Source: Metallyticus violacea (taxonomy: Eukaryota > Arthropoda > Insecta > Mantodea > Metallyticidae). Taken from it: DNA of 64,000 bases. Shown here piece after piece: positions 32,966 to 45,500 of this stretch. The notes under the pieces are model-generated. The model worked only from the letters and a program-made list of their open reading frames with translations. It made no database searches and was not told where the DNA came from. The stretch is taken from NCBI GenBank assembly GCA_030762175.1, contig CM060837.1, positions 9,814,001 to 9,878,000 on the forward strand. Direction: 5' to 3'. Within the stretch, counting starts at the first letter, position 1; every line of letters starts with the position of its first letter. The position numbers were made by a program, and so were the translations under genes.

Positions 32966-35900
32966 AATAGACCAAAATATTACCATGTTCATACCATTGG
33001 GACTATGCAACTCTGGCAGTTATGTGTCAACAATTTTTTTTTTCATGTTCATAACTAAAACAGAAGTCATGTATGACATGACATTAATTATATTGATTTG
33101 ATATAAAAATTCTATAAAATGAATTATACAATAATGGAAGCATTTTGTGATTCATTAACTGACACTACCAGCTTTATTTCTGTATATTTGGAATGCAATA
33201 TAGATATTGAACAGTGTTGGACTTATATAATTTTCATAAATATATAAATATTTAAACATACTAGTTCACAAAATATTTCATTAGCGCTTCAAAATGTTAT
33301 ATCATTTAATTAAAATATGTAGAATAATTCATTATTACTTTACAATATTTAATTACATATAAGATCCTGTAACAGTTTCAGAGATAAGAAAATAAACAAT
33401 TTAAAACAAAAGTAAATGTATTAGACCACCAAAATAACTGACAAATTCTTTAATGACAGTATCATACAAAAGTACCACTTGGCAATTACACATCATAGTA
33501 GCAGATTTTGAGGATAACATTAAATGTGATGGAGAAAGCAATATGCTTCCATGGTAGTAGTAGTTGTGACATGCCAATTATAGGCAGCAATGAAGTAAAT
33601 TAATAAAAAAAATAATATATTATTAAAATTAATTATGTTTATTTGAGCTTCATTGTAATATGTAATTCATGATGCTAACGGTATTGTTTGCATAAATAGT
33701 GGATAAAAAAAAATGTGGCTCATTTGGTATGGATGGGAATGGGAAGCATTGCTCAGAAATTTAGGAAGAAGGGAAGGGGGATAGAAGGAGTAACTTGCAA
33801 ATGCACACTAGAGAACATGGCATTGGTATTCAACAAACTCTTATAGAAATGTCAGGCACCTAGTTAAGCAATATAAATATTATATTTCCATGACAAAGTG
33901 ATAAGATATATTTGCAGCCAATAATGCATAGAGCTCACATGCTGCAGGAACCAGGAGTAAGAGCAGGCAAATATATTGTATATATAATAGTTTTTTAAAA
34001 TATATTTATTTGCATCAAATATGTGTTTGTAATGTTCCATTGCCAAAGTTTTAGTACTTGCTGCTTACACATAATTTGCAAATATATAGTATTATTCAAG
34101 CACAGTGAGTTAGTAAATTATGAGTACAGTGTTACATGCATGTTACTTTAAATACAATGAAGGCTAACACTTTGGGAAATGCCAAGCTGTGCCACTGGTG
34201 ATTTTACATTCTTATTTACCCATTGTGAAGATAGAGTATAGTATGGTGATAATAAGTAATGCAAAACCTTATATTTAGAAATGCAATGATTAAGTTAACA
34301 TAAGGATTCTTGGATTTAGCTAATATAGCTGATCTTTCTGTCAAGCAGTATTATAGTTATGACTAGAGACTGGATGTTCAGGTATTAAAAAGGAAGAAAA
34401 TATGTAATATAACACAGGGAAAAAAGGTAATACCAAATGTTCAGAAAATAAAAAAGATAGAAAAAGGCAGGTCAAAAACCACTTAAAACATGTAATTAAG
34501 CAATAAAAAAAACATTAAACACTATTTCTGTAACTAAAAATTAATTTAAATATAGTGATTATTAAATTTGTAAAAATAACTTTTTTCTAATTTATTAGTT
34601 ACCAAAAATTGTACTTTCTCTTTGGATAATGAAACAATTTAAATAATGCTTTTTATACTTTTTAGATAGCAATATTATTTTTAAAAATATCATAAAATAT
34701 ATGCCAAAAATTACTAAAACTTACTTTTCTCTTCAGTATTTTTGTACTATTATGTACAGATTATGAAAGAAGAGGCTATCCCTTGTTGAATCTAACAAAA
34801 GATGCCACCAGAAATTCCACAACAATAATGCACTTTGGCATTTCAATGAAAAATGAATGATGGCAAATAAGCCATAGTCATTTCATTTTCATTATGGACA
34901 AGTGACATACAAAAAGAAATTTCCTTGTCACATCATTGTTGCTATTCAGGTGTTTGTAATCGGAACCATGCTGTGCTAAAATACAGTAATAGTTTTTACA
35001 AGTCATCAATACAAACAAATTAGCAGCTCATAAACAAATACTGCTTGTCTACATTGAGAACAAAACTACTATAATGGCCTACTCACCCTACTTAAAATGT
35101 TTATGGTCTTTATAGGAAGGATGAACACATTGTTAGCCAAAGAACACTTTCTTTATAAAAAGGATATCTGTTGCTGCATTAGAAAGAACAAGTACTTCTT
35201 ATTCCTGCCAATGAAAATGTTAAATGACAATAACAGAAAATATGCAAAAATAAGAAAATAATTGCATATAGACTGAATAGTATGTAATAGGGTGAAAAAT
35301 AAAGTCTTCTCATAATGTTTGATAGTTCATAGTATAATTTCTGTACACTTCTCCCCCCCCAAAAAAAAAATTGCCATAAACTAGTGATGACTTATGACTA
35401 AGATATTCTTAAATTATATACAATAGGAAATTGTTTGCACGTGCATTACAGAGCCTGTTGCCATATGGAGCAAGGACATTACTTCAAGTCAGAACAGTTA
35501 GCAAAGGAAGTATCATATTTCAATGAAGCTGCACCTCTTTGTGAATCTGTGAAGCATGAACTCTTTTGTTTTAACTTCATGCTACCTGAAGAAGGAAACA
35601 TAGCAATGTAACTTTAGCAGATGTTCTTTAGTTACATCAAGTTTACAGGAACAGTATGGTTCAAAAGCTGGTATCACCAGAAGAACTTTTAGGCAGAAAT
35701 ATTTTACTGTGAAAACAAATTCAGTTTTCATGCAGTACATGATAATTATAGTGTTTCACTCATCTGCTTGAATTAAAGAAATGAATTGAATTTATTGCTT
35801 CCAATTTCAAAATTACAATAGATATAACATTTTTTAACAGACAAATAGAATCAAATTCATGCAATTTGAATAAATATATATATATAACAAGTAAATATAT

Positions 35901-36150
35901 TAAAATAAACAATTTACACCTCCATATTTTTATTACTACTTTTGAACCAGAGCCTTTGGCAAACCCAGAAGGCATTGGCTCCACTTTAGACTGAAATGAC
36001 ATTTCTATCTTCAGAGTTCCTGAAGACAGTAATCTCCCACTTTTCACTAACTTTTAAGCCATCCTTGACCATTGAACTACTTAATCTGTGTATACCTAGT
36101 CACTACACTACAGTAAGTTGCTAAGTTATAGTAACGACAACAACAACAAC

Positions 36151-36183
<33 letters not shown>

Positions 36184-36650
36184 TTTATAGCAGGCCATAG
36201 ACTCTATACTTGAGTTTCAGTCTAGTCAGAAAATACACCAATAAACCAAACAATTTAAAATAAGAGGGAAATTTACCTCAATAATGTGGCATTTCCATTT
36301 TTTATTATAAAAATTACAACATTTGACTATATTTTATATACAATTTATAATTCATTTATCCTATACATACATTTATCTATCAAGAAGTTTTTCAATTCTT
36401 TTTAAACTTTTATAAAATCAAACACTACTCATCTACTTAAGTGAACTTAGATATATAATTTGAGTACCAAACATTTAGTCACAAAAAATTAGTAATATAT
36501 AGCTTTTTCTATTCATACATTTTTAATGAAGATTTACTCCAATATCACATCCAGTTTGGATGTACAGTATGATTTTTTGTCAAAATTAATATTAGAATCA
36601 GTGGTTATATCAACTTATTAAAATGCCAAATTAAATTTTAACAACTAATT
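32966..36650. other. Gene-poor AT-rich DNA
   Basis: No gene recognised. It contains a short TA repeat near 35876 and an AAC/AAT microsatellite at 36131-36183. The open frames are short and unlike known proteins. Confidence 0.5.
36131..36183. repeat. AAC/AAT microsatellite
   Basis: CAACAACAAC passing into about 13 AAT units. Confidence 0.93.
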
Positions 36651-36699
36651 TAATTAAATGTACTTACGAATCCGGAAAAAAGAAAATGTACTTGGGAAT

Positions 36700-37005
36700 C
36701 TGGAAAAAAGAACACTTCAGAAATATTCGCTTAAAACAAATTGATAAATCAGCAATAGCAGCGCACTTGTGGAATAAAAATCATGAAATTAAACCAGAGA
36801 TAAAACTACTTAAACAACTTTATATTGCAATAGAACTTTCCACTTGGTAAAACATTTTCATTACAAAAAATAAGGATAATTTGATGAATTTCAATTTCCC
36901 TCCATTGGATGAACTCAGCAAATTCCTAATAGAACCAACAGATGCCGCCACAAGAATATCAAGAGACCCAACTGCCACGTTTAACAACAGTTTGTCAACA
37001 GGCTG
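36700..37005 (+). pseudogene. Penelope-like element, C-terminal fragment
   Basis: One frame with a single internal stop reads KEHFRNIRLKQIDKSAIAAH, WNKNHEI, then NIFITKNKDNLMNFNFPP and LIEPTDAATRISRDPTATF. The order EHFRN...DKS...W...MNF is shared with the other Penelope tails here. The frame ends at 37001-37003, where the hammerhead-like core begins. Confidence 0.75.
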
Positions 37006-37046
37006 AAGATGGGAGGGATCGCTCCCGAAACATATGTCCAAATTTT
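37003..37046 (+). ncRNA. Hammerhead-ribozyme-like motif 3
   Basis: CTGAAGA (37003-37009), a hairpin with arms GGGAG and CTCCC, GAAA (37027-37030), stem III palindrome ACATATGT, and the GTC triplet (37036-37038), followed by CAAATTTTATGTAAGTGAA. Stem I is weak in the adjoining sequence. It lies directly at the end of the Penelope frame. Confidence 0.55.
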
Positions 37047-37049
37047 ATG

Positions 37050-39684
37050 TAAGTGAATGGAGTTAGTGTGAAAAAAACTGTATTACATTGTTTATAAACT
37101 AATTTAATGCTACCAATTAAATTCAATTTTCATCATTTCAAATGCATTTTCATGAACTCAGTGCAACTGTTTAAATGAAGATGGTTGTTTAAAGATTTGG
37201 TAGTTGCATAATTTTTTCAATCCCCAAATTTTATATACAAACAGGGGGTTGTTAATTTGTTAAGTATTTTGAAGGTAGCTTTAATAAAGTTTGTTTTGAA
37301 TTTTCTTTCATAATTATCATAGTCCTTTTCTGTAAGTAAAATAAGCTCATAATTTAAATGCTGCTGAATAAATGCATAATACTTTTGTATTGTACTTTTC
37401 TCTCCCATGAATTTGCTGTTTTTATTTTAAGATATATTACTATTTACTGCATTTTATATCCTACTAACATATTCATTTCATTTCAGATTATGATCAATAA
37501 CTAAACCAAAAAAATTTATATGATTTATTCAGTAACTTTGCTTATTATCTATAGTCACTGATATTTTCTTGTGTTCTATAGCTTAATCCAATCTGATTCA
37601 TTCTGTATTATTTATAAGGGCTTTCTAGTTCAAATCTTGTTCATAGTTCCGTGATGTTCTTATAGTGGGAAATTTGAAGGTCCCCTTCCTGTTTAAAACA
37701 AAAGACATTATGGAACTTACGGATTTGAAACACACTGTAGATGAAGCACTATAAGCATTTTAAAATATCAGTTTTAAATATTGGGAAAACACGAAGAATG
37801 ACACCAAATTCTGGGCATTTGATATATCATGCAAATGAACCACTAGTTACAGTGCATAGGGAACTTGATGTTATAGAACAGTCAGTGAAATAGAAGAACT
37901 ATTATATAAAATAAATGCTTATTGAATACTTATTTCTAGCAGGAATGAAGTATGGAGAGACTTCTAGCTCTAAGAAATATGTCTATTCTTGTAACTCACA
38001 GATGAGAGATTATGATATGGTTAAAGATTGTTTGAGATGCTTTTTTTTTTCCTTCTTTTTTTTCTCCTCCTACATGCTTACTCTTTAACTATGTAAGACT
38101 TGAAGCTTTCACAGCACAGTTAACCGATGATGAATTTTTGGATGACACACAAAATTGCATCTGGCTGAAAGTTCATGCCTTATTAATATGGCATAATCTC
38201 CCAAGAAGGCATATTCAAGATCCTTTAATTAATACTTACTAATGTATTATTTTTATCTCTGACGAATAATGCATAAAAACATTATATGATGGTAAACATT
38301 TTTAAAGTGTTCTTGGATCATAAGGTGCCTGTCATAAAAAAATTAGAAGATAGGTTTGCACAACATACAATTTTGTTGTTACTACTTTTGATGGCAATCT
38401 GCTGTCAATGGTGTTCAGATGATAATGATAAATATTACTGTTTTTGAATGCACTTATTTTATGCAGGAAGAACTTACTAAAAGAGGAGAACAGAGCAGAA
38501 CTTAATTAAATTCCTCTAAAAATAAGACAAGGAATTGCCTGTTTAAAGGATATCGTATTTAAATACTTAACAAAGGAAAGGAAATTAGATTTTAATGAAT
38601 TGCAAAAGGAAAATGCAATGAAATTTAAATACTAATTATGAGGAAAGAAATCAGATAAGCTAATCTTAAAATTACAGACACTGTATATTGCCACTCCATT
38701 GTCAACAGCTTTGTAAGTACAACTATATACAACTGCTTATCGCCCACAAGGCATATGTGCACATACAGTATTTCAGTTTTCATTAACCATTCCAAAATCT
38801 GGAGATGATTCCATCAGATTTTTTTTTAATTTTTTTTATTTGCAAAGATATTGTTATGTGTAAGCAAAGATATGTTATTTTGGATAGTATTGTATAGCAG
38901 AGGTGACTGCAGTTCATTATATTATTTGGTTCTTTGCAGATCGTGCATTCAGCAATGTTTAGGTATACCCATCTTGTGTAGATGGACAGTTTTTGTATAG
39001 TTGTGAGTCTGAATATAGCTATAGCTTCTTTTCTGGGTTTTATCTTGAGTGTCTACAATCTTAATAATTGAATGTTTGCCTAAGTATTTCCTTCTATTTG
39101 TTTTAAATCAAACATAATTGTTTTGAAAATACCTAAACTGTTAATTTTTTTAGTTAGTATTTTTAACACCTTAGAATACAGTTTATTAAAGAAATTTAAA
39201 TTTAATTTAATCTAATTAAAGGATACCAACTAAGCCTTCTGAGCTGAAGGAGAATGTTTTCTATTCATTACAGAAAGGGAAGCTTTTAGTAGAAAGGAAG
39301 TATTATTAAATGAATTATCTGAATATTCAAATATAATAAATGCAGAGAAGTTTAAAATAAAATTAAAAATATTTGATTTTAAGGTGCCTATGTAGAATTG
39401 AAATATATGTTATGTAAATCTCTTATTCATTTTTATAGTTTTTGTACCAATGAGCCCGCAGGCCTATAAATAAATAATCAATTATTCTCATCATGTAAAC
39501 TGCCACAATAGTAGTAAAACAAAGTTGAACAAATTAAAAGAAATAAAATAAGATTCAATCAACACTGATGCTAAATAAATTCATAGTAGGAAATCTCTAT
39601 AGTGGCAGGTACTCCTGTTTTTAAAAGGGTAACATTGAAGCAGTGTTGCTTTCCATCTATTATGTTTTGTAAACATGTTCTGTT
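37050..39684. other. Gene-poor AT-rich DNA
   Basis: No gene or recognisable repeat apart from short homopolymers (for example T near 38041). Confidence 0.5.
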
Positions 39685-39889
39685 TTAATTGATATCATTG
39701 TATGATTCAGTTGAACTACACACTCTTAAAGCTTCACTTACTTTTCATAAATGTATGGAACCGGTTTCGAGAACCTTTAAGAGTGTGTAGTTCGACTGAA
39801 TCATACAATGATATCAATTAATATGATTAGCTTCACTGTGTAAGTTCCGATTTACATTTTAGTAGTAAATAGGCTTTCGAACTGTAGGA

Positions 39890-40189
39890 AAACTGACCCG
39901 CATTAATTCGTTTTTGCAACGACTAAATAAAGCAAAATTATTAAAATCAGTACAAGGACCTATGGAATTAGGAACCTGGGAGAAAATCTACATCTACAAA
40001 TACAAAGACAGCATAATGAACTTCGACATTGCAGGGGATGAAAACATAAACTATAAGTTTATCACACTGCCACCAGAGCAGAATATACATTCCCACAGCT
40101 CAATGAATGATCCGACAGTTGAACTTCAGCTGAAGATGGGAACTAAATGTTCTCGAAACCGGTTCCATACATTTATGAAAAGTAAGTGA
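39890..40189 (+). pseudogene. Penelope-like element, C-terminal fragment
   Basis: The frame reads LNKAKLLKSVQGPMELGTWE, KIYIYKYKDSIMNFDIAGDE, and ends in LKMGTKCSRNRFHTFMKSK. It is the same tail type as at 36.8 kb. Because it reads through the hammerhead region, the last residues need not be true coding sequence. Confidence 0.65.
40130..40170 (+). ncRNA. Hammerhead-ribozyme-like motif 4
   Basis: CTGAAGA (40130-40136), a hairpin with arms GGGAAC and GTTCTC, GAAA (40155-40158), stem III palindrome ACCGGT, and the triplet GTT instead of GTC. The flank is CCATACATTTATGAAAAGTA. Confidence 0.5.
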
Positions 40190-40289
40190 AGCTTTAAGAG
40201 TGTGTAGTTCAACTGAATCGTACAATGATATCAATTAATATGATTAGCTTCACTGTGCAAGTTCCAATTTACATTTATGTTCTGTTTTA

Positions 40290-41720
40290 TTTAAATGTTA
40301 GAGGAATCAACATGTTAAAAAGAAAATAATCTTGTTTTCAATATCCTTTGGGGTTCCAGATATTCCTGATCACATTTCCATTTGTTCCTTAGGTATTCCA
40401 GTAAGCTCCAATGTATGTCTCAAAGTAGAAAAGGCCAAATGCATCATAAATTCAACCATAGCAGACTCTATCATATACCTATGCTTTTCTTTTCTACTCT
40501 CACCTCCAATTTTCTTGATAATTTCTTGGCCATAAGTTATTTTATGGGGAAAAAAATTGGAAAAAGAAATTGTTGCATAGTTTAGGGTACATGCAGTTGC
40601 AGGCAAGACATATCACAGTTTGCGGGACTCTTGAACAAGAAAACAATATGGCAAGACACTGCTGTGTAATAAGTAGGAACAGCAGCTGGAGTGTAACCAA
40701 GGGAGACGATTCTGCTTCAACAATGCCACATTCTCAGTTAGTGGCTCTTTGTCTTTCGTAGAAGCAGCACACAATCAACATGTCTCTCTATAGTCAAGGA
40801 GCCAACAAGAGGCAGAAAACAGCCACTAGGGAGGTTAACAGAAGCTTTGACACCAATGAGTTTTTTCCAGGTATTGATAACTAAGCAAAACAGTTGTTTA
40901 CTCTATAACATTTTAAGAATTCAGTCTTTGATAAATTCTTTTATATCAATTTCTCACATATAACATGGAGAACCCTTGTTAACAGTAAGCAGATGCAAGT
41001 GTTTAAATTTATATGTATTAATGTTTACAGTGTCTTGACACTGAAAACTGGGTATTAGATCGCAACATAGAGATCATGCAATAACTTGCTAATGAAATGA
41101 AATAGTTTAAAGACATTGAGAGCCTATTAAAAACTTTTCAAGCTTCTCTCATATTCTTTACCTATTTAAGATTAAATGTTTCTAAAAAAAGTACAATTAG
41201 GGAGCTGGATTTTAAAGCATTTGGCAATAAGTGATTTTTCACATATGTGCTATCATTACAAGCTCACAAATGTATGTGAGAGTTTTTGTAGTGGATTTAT
41301 TTTTAAGGTGAAAAGAAAAATAATAACGTAATATAAAATGTACAATTTAAAAAATAATTCAGAAGTAATATAACATAAGTTATAATTTTATTAATAACAC
41401 TAATATTTATTTAAATTCATACTATTTACTCTTTTGGTAATAATGTAAGGTGCATGTATGAACAAGAAATGAACATATTTAGTGATCATCATTTCTAACA
41501 TAATTTACAGCTTCTTTAGTTTAGCTCATCACTGAGCTCTTTGTCTTTGATTTAACAGCAGTTTCCCACTGGATTATCAGAAGACTGGGCTCAGTTGCAC
41601 CTAAATTAACAATCCTGTGAAATGTATTGTTTTAGAATCATGATTTTTTAAACTGATAACAATTATAATATTTAGAATAAATGCAATTATTTGATTGAAA
41701 TCTTTTTTTAGCATAGCACT
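40290..41720. other. Gene-poor AT-rich DNA
   Basis: No gene or repeat family recognised. Confidence 0.45.
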
Positions 41721-41729
41721 TATATAGCT

Positions 41730-42170
41730 TGAACCCAATCTACCTGAATATCCTGACTGTTAGTTTGCAGGATTCTTACTTCTTTTTGTACTTGAACTAC
41801 TGCCACACTTTAAAGTTGGTCATATATCACTTTGTTTCTTGTTTCTTGATTTTTCTCATCCATGCTGTGTTAATTTATCTAAATAATTTTCATATATATC
41901 TTTTTCAGTTTGACTTTCGAATTTTTTATCATTTTAATTCTAGCGGTAGTTTTGCCCATTTTTCAGTTACCATTTACTCTCACCAAATTTATGTTTCTTA
42001 TGCCATATGCTCTCTGTTTTGCCACACAGAGGGAATGTGCCCTTTGATATACTCCCTCTTAGACTTGTTAAATTTATTACTCCTATCCTAGCCCATGCAA
42101 ATCCTTCCCTTCACAATTTATCACATAAATCTATGTACTTCTTTCTTGCCCATGTGTTCTTTAGGCCTCT
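41730..42170 (-). pseudogene. LINE C-terminal fragment
   Basis: The minus strand reads KKYIDLCDKL, stop, REGFAWARIGVINLTSLRGY and IKGHIPSVWQNREHMA. This aligns with the 48.0-49.8 kb LINE at YIEICDKVGREGLAWFRTGV and HTKGKCPMCAEP, but the zinc-knuckle cysteines are lost. Same LINE family, decayed. Confidence 0.6.
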
Positions 42171-42822
42171 GTAAAATAAGAACTGAAAGCTATAAGGTTA
42201 AACTTATTAATTTACTGATAAATTAACATTTTTTACCCTTCTGCATTTTTAATGATGATCTAAAACACAATTATCATTTTTTGCTTAGTTTATAAATGCT
42301 GAGTTTTTGGACTTGATACTTTCTTTCTCGAATAATTAGAAATTATAAATGCGGTTCTATAGCTTTTCATAATATGTATGTGTGAAATTTGCAGCTTAAT
42401 CATAGTTTCCCCACATTGAAATATAACAGCATTTGGTAGTTAATATTTATGTTGCAAATTTATTTTAAAATCAGAATTCAAAATCCTTGAGCTTAAATCA
42501 GTTACAAAGCTGAAGAATTTCTCTCTACTTCATTTGCCACTTTCTTGTAAATCACTATTTCCAAACATTCCTGAGTATAATGTATCTGAGCCAATAGAAA
42601 CATGCTGCCTAATATTCCGAATTAGAAGAGTCTCAAAAGGAAAACTCTCTATGTTCTACAAAATTTAGAGATGTACTAGGTAGATTTCAAAATTTTATAA
42701 CTTGACGTAAGATTTGCACCAAATTTAAAAATGTTAGGCATGACGTCAGATATCACAATATATATATATATATAAAATATAAATGAAAAATAAAAATAAA
42801 GTAACACTATTAACAATGTAAC

Positions 42823-43012
42823 AAATTAACAGTAATAATAAAAGTAGATAAGGATAAAACACTTAGATAAAGTCACACTTGAAATTGCTATATTTCGAAC
42901 TACTACTGGAGTTCTTTAATGGCAAGAAGCTAGACAATTACTAGTCGCAATTTCAAGTGTGACTTTATCTAAGTGTTTTATCCTTATCTACTTTTATTAT
43001 TACTGTTAATTT
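42823..43012. repeat. Perfect 66-bp inverted repeat (hairpin element)
   Basis: The arms 42823-42888 and 42947-43012 are exact complements (66 bases), separated by a 58-base spacer and flanked on both sides by TA repeats. Arm sequence includes AAGTCACACTTGAAATTGC. No coding sequence. It could be a foldback derivative of a retroelement end inserted in a TA microsatellite. Confidence 0.9.
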
Positions 43013-44183
43013 ATATATATATATATATAGAAAGCGGCATAACATACCAGTTTCAACTCTGTACCTGCATAATTCAGCTGCAGATACACAAGACATGTGA
43101 TGTTTCAAATTATACCTTTAACATCCTTCATCAAAGAAGGGTTTTCTCCAATTGGTATCAATGAGCAATTGGATAATGTTGTAATAGGAAACATAATGTT
43201 CATATTACCCATGAACAATTGATCTAAACAGTCATGTCAAGGAATAAAAGCATTGAAAATGAATTGGTAATGCTCATCCTTTTGGGGTGATGAGTAGGAA
43301 ATTATCTCTCTTGTGGAGAAGGAACCACTCAGTGACAGCAACTGAAGCTAAAATATTGGGTCTTTCTGTTATAAACATTTCTCACATCATTTATGAACTT
43401 CACAAGGCAAAGGTCAGTGTAAGGAGGCCAACTTCTGCAGTTCAGAAGCATAATTTGGCCTGATAAAGTTTATAGAGTATTTTCAAGAAAATTGGGGAGA
43501 AGTGCTGGAGGTTGGAACCATGATCCTTACAATGATTAGAGAGCAGATTTTTATGTAAATAAACATATTTTCTGCATGAAAATAAATGTCCATAATCTAG
43601 TTAAAAACTCCAAACATCATCATCATAAATACAAAATCTTATTTCACATACAATCATGCATTTTCAAAAAAAAATATACATACAATATATTTAGAAAATT
43701 CTTAATAAATGCATAAATATAATTTAATGTTATTTTTTATTCTGATATATTCTATTAATTTTTGTTATTTTTGGTTGTTTATAAAAAAATATGCTCTCGT
43801 ATAAATACTTTGTAGTTGCATTCATGTACATTAATAGGCTGGTATCAAATGGAATAAAAGTGTTTCTTCAATCACTATCCAGAATGGATCTTTTCAAAGA
43901 AAAAAACATATTGAAGTACATGGCTAAATGCTGTTCTGTATTATGAGAAGAATTTTGAAAGTTTTGCATCCATTTTACTCAAGTTGCACAAAAATGATTG
44001 AAATGCTTAAAGATTTACTGAAAAATGATTGTTTAAAAATAATTTTTTATTCTTATGTACAAATCTAAGCTTTTTGTTTGACACCGTAAAGACAACTGGA
44101 AACATCTATAAATCTTAATGGATATCATTGTATGATTAGTTGAACTACACACTCTTAAAGCTTCACTTACTTTTCATAAATGT

Positions 44184-44226
44184 ATGGAACCGGTTTCGAG
44201 AACATTTTGTTCCCATCTTCAGCCAT
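44184..44226 (-). ncRNA. Hammerhead-ribozyme-like motif 5, minus strand
   Basis: Mirror of motif 6, in the left arm of the 112-bp inverted repeat. Stem I is ATGG/CCAT, then CTGAAGA, hairpin GGGAAC/GTTCTC, GAAA, ACCGGT and triplet GTT. Confidence 0.5.
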
Positions 44227-44263
44227 GCTAAGGTTCAACTCAACGAGTTGAAGATGGCTGAAG

Positions 44264-44306
44264 ATGGCTGAAGATGGGAACAAAATGTTCTCGAAACCGG
44301 TTCCAT
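44264..44306 (+). ncRNA. Hammerhead-ribozyme-like motif 6, plus strand
   Basis: Stem I ATGG (44264-44267) pairs with CCAT after the cleavage triplet. CTGAAGA is at 44268-44274, then hairpin GGGAAC/GTTCTC, GAAA (44293-44296), stem III ACCGGT and triplet GTT. All three helices can form. Confidence 0.55.
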
Positions 44307-44489
44307 ACATTTATGAAAAGTAAGTGAAGCTTTAAGAGTGTGTAGTTCAACTAATCATACAATGATATCCATTAATATGATTGGCTTCACTGTGTTAAGT
44401 TCCAATTTTACATTTAAGTAATCTATAAATCTGTTGTGTTAAACAGTTTAAGAGGTGCAAGCCATTGAAACCAAACTAAAATTGTTATC

Positions 44490-44583
44490 ATGTCACAAGT
44501 TCTCAAAGACAAATACAAATTTGGAAATTTGTTCAGGAAAAATGATGGCTATAAAATATGTAAAAATTATCAAATTCTGGAGG
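44490..44583 (+). CDS. Tentative first coding exon of the xylose-isomerase-like gene
   Basis: An ATG opens MSQVLKDKYKFGNLFRK and stays open to a donor GAGG/GTATAC, whose phase (one base over) fits the next exon exactly. Joining gives ILEG-LSHVEYRPD, about the N-terminal length the family needs. Against it, the donor is weaker than the GTAAGT nine bases further on, which would not keep the frame, and this segment has no clear similarity to known xylose isomerases. Confidence 0.25.
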
Positions 44584-45462
44584 GTATACAAGTAAGTAAA
44601 ATTGAGTGTGTTAGTATCAATGTTATTCATTTGTAATATACATATTCTGTGTTGCTGAAAGATAATTTTCACAGTTTAAGATATTGCTTGGAGATAATCA
44701 CCATGCATACATACTTGATGCATAATTTGGAGGATAACTTTTGTTATTCACTGCAATTCTGAGGGAAACAGTAGCAGTACTATAAACAAGTAAAAATGAG
44801 TATCATTACTCATTAATAATGCACTGAATCTTTAGAATATTATTAATGAATTTAAATACAATTTTTAAATATAGGGAGGTTGAAAATTAAAGTTTATTTA
44901 ACAAACTTCCATACATTAGAAGAAAGGAAAGAGTAATGTACTGAAGTACAAAAAATCCAATTAAAGCATAAAATCCCCTTGCATGATGAGAAAATCTGTG
45001 TATGGTGTGTAGTAAATGCATACAGAGTAATGGGGTATACTTTTTTTTGAGAATACCATAAATGCAGAAAGATACAGGAATTATATGCTTGCACCAGTTT
45101 TTAAGCAACTGACTGAATGCCTAATCTGGGTAGCAAGAATCTGCCATCATACATATGGTTAATGAGTAATTATTGGGGGATTATGACCAATATGGTCCCC
45201 TTCTGATTGAGAACTTTCTGAAAAGATGCCAGAATTAGGGAAGGGATTCTTAAGGAAATAAATATTTTTTTCTGCATGAAGGTAGGTACATCATACTGAA
45301 ATAGGCCAGTTACGATGAAAAAAAGGAAATATTCCAACATTTTTAGTACATAAATAATGTATTAAATTTTCACCACATAAAAGTTGCATATCTCCAACAA
45401 ATGTTTTGATTGGAATTATTTATAAGGAAATCACTCAAAATTCACTAATTTTGTTCCACTTA

Positions 45463-45500
45463 CTTGGACATGTTTTGAAGGCATTTTCTTCATCATCAAT
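45463..45500 (-). ncRNA. Decayed hammerhead-like motif 7
   Basis: Minus strand reads TTGATGA, a GAAG...CTTC hairpin, AAAA where GAAA is required, then ACATGTCCAAGTAAGTGGAA. It is the same terminal structure as motif 1 with two core changes, so presumably inactive. Confidence 0.4.

Larger units (their letters stand above)
39685..40285. mobile_element. Penelope-like remnant bounded by direct and inverted end repeats (family D)
   Basis: The left end is an inverted repeat (39685-39731 against 39775-39821, 47-base arms, one mismatch). The segment 39777-39865 is repeated directly at about 40195-40280 (AGTGTGTAGTTC.ACTGAATC, then GATTAGCTTCACTGTG and TTACATTT). Between the direct repeats lies a Penelope C-terminal frame and a hammerhead-like core. 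Such pseudo-LTRs with inverted fragments are characteristic of Penelope elements. Confidence 0.65.
44115..44375. mobile_element. Perfect 112-bp inverted repeat, Penelope-derived foldback, family D
   Basis: The arms 44115-44226 and 44264-44375 are exact complements over 112 bases with a 37-base spacer. Each arm contains a full hammerhead-like core plus the terminal block AAAAGTAAGTGAAGC and AAGAGTGTGTAGTTCAACT. The spacer side carries three tandem GAAGATGGCT units. A one-sided tail (GATTGGCTTCACTGTG) follows, as in the 39.7-40.3 kb element. Confidence 0.85.
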
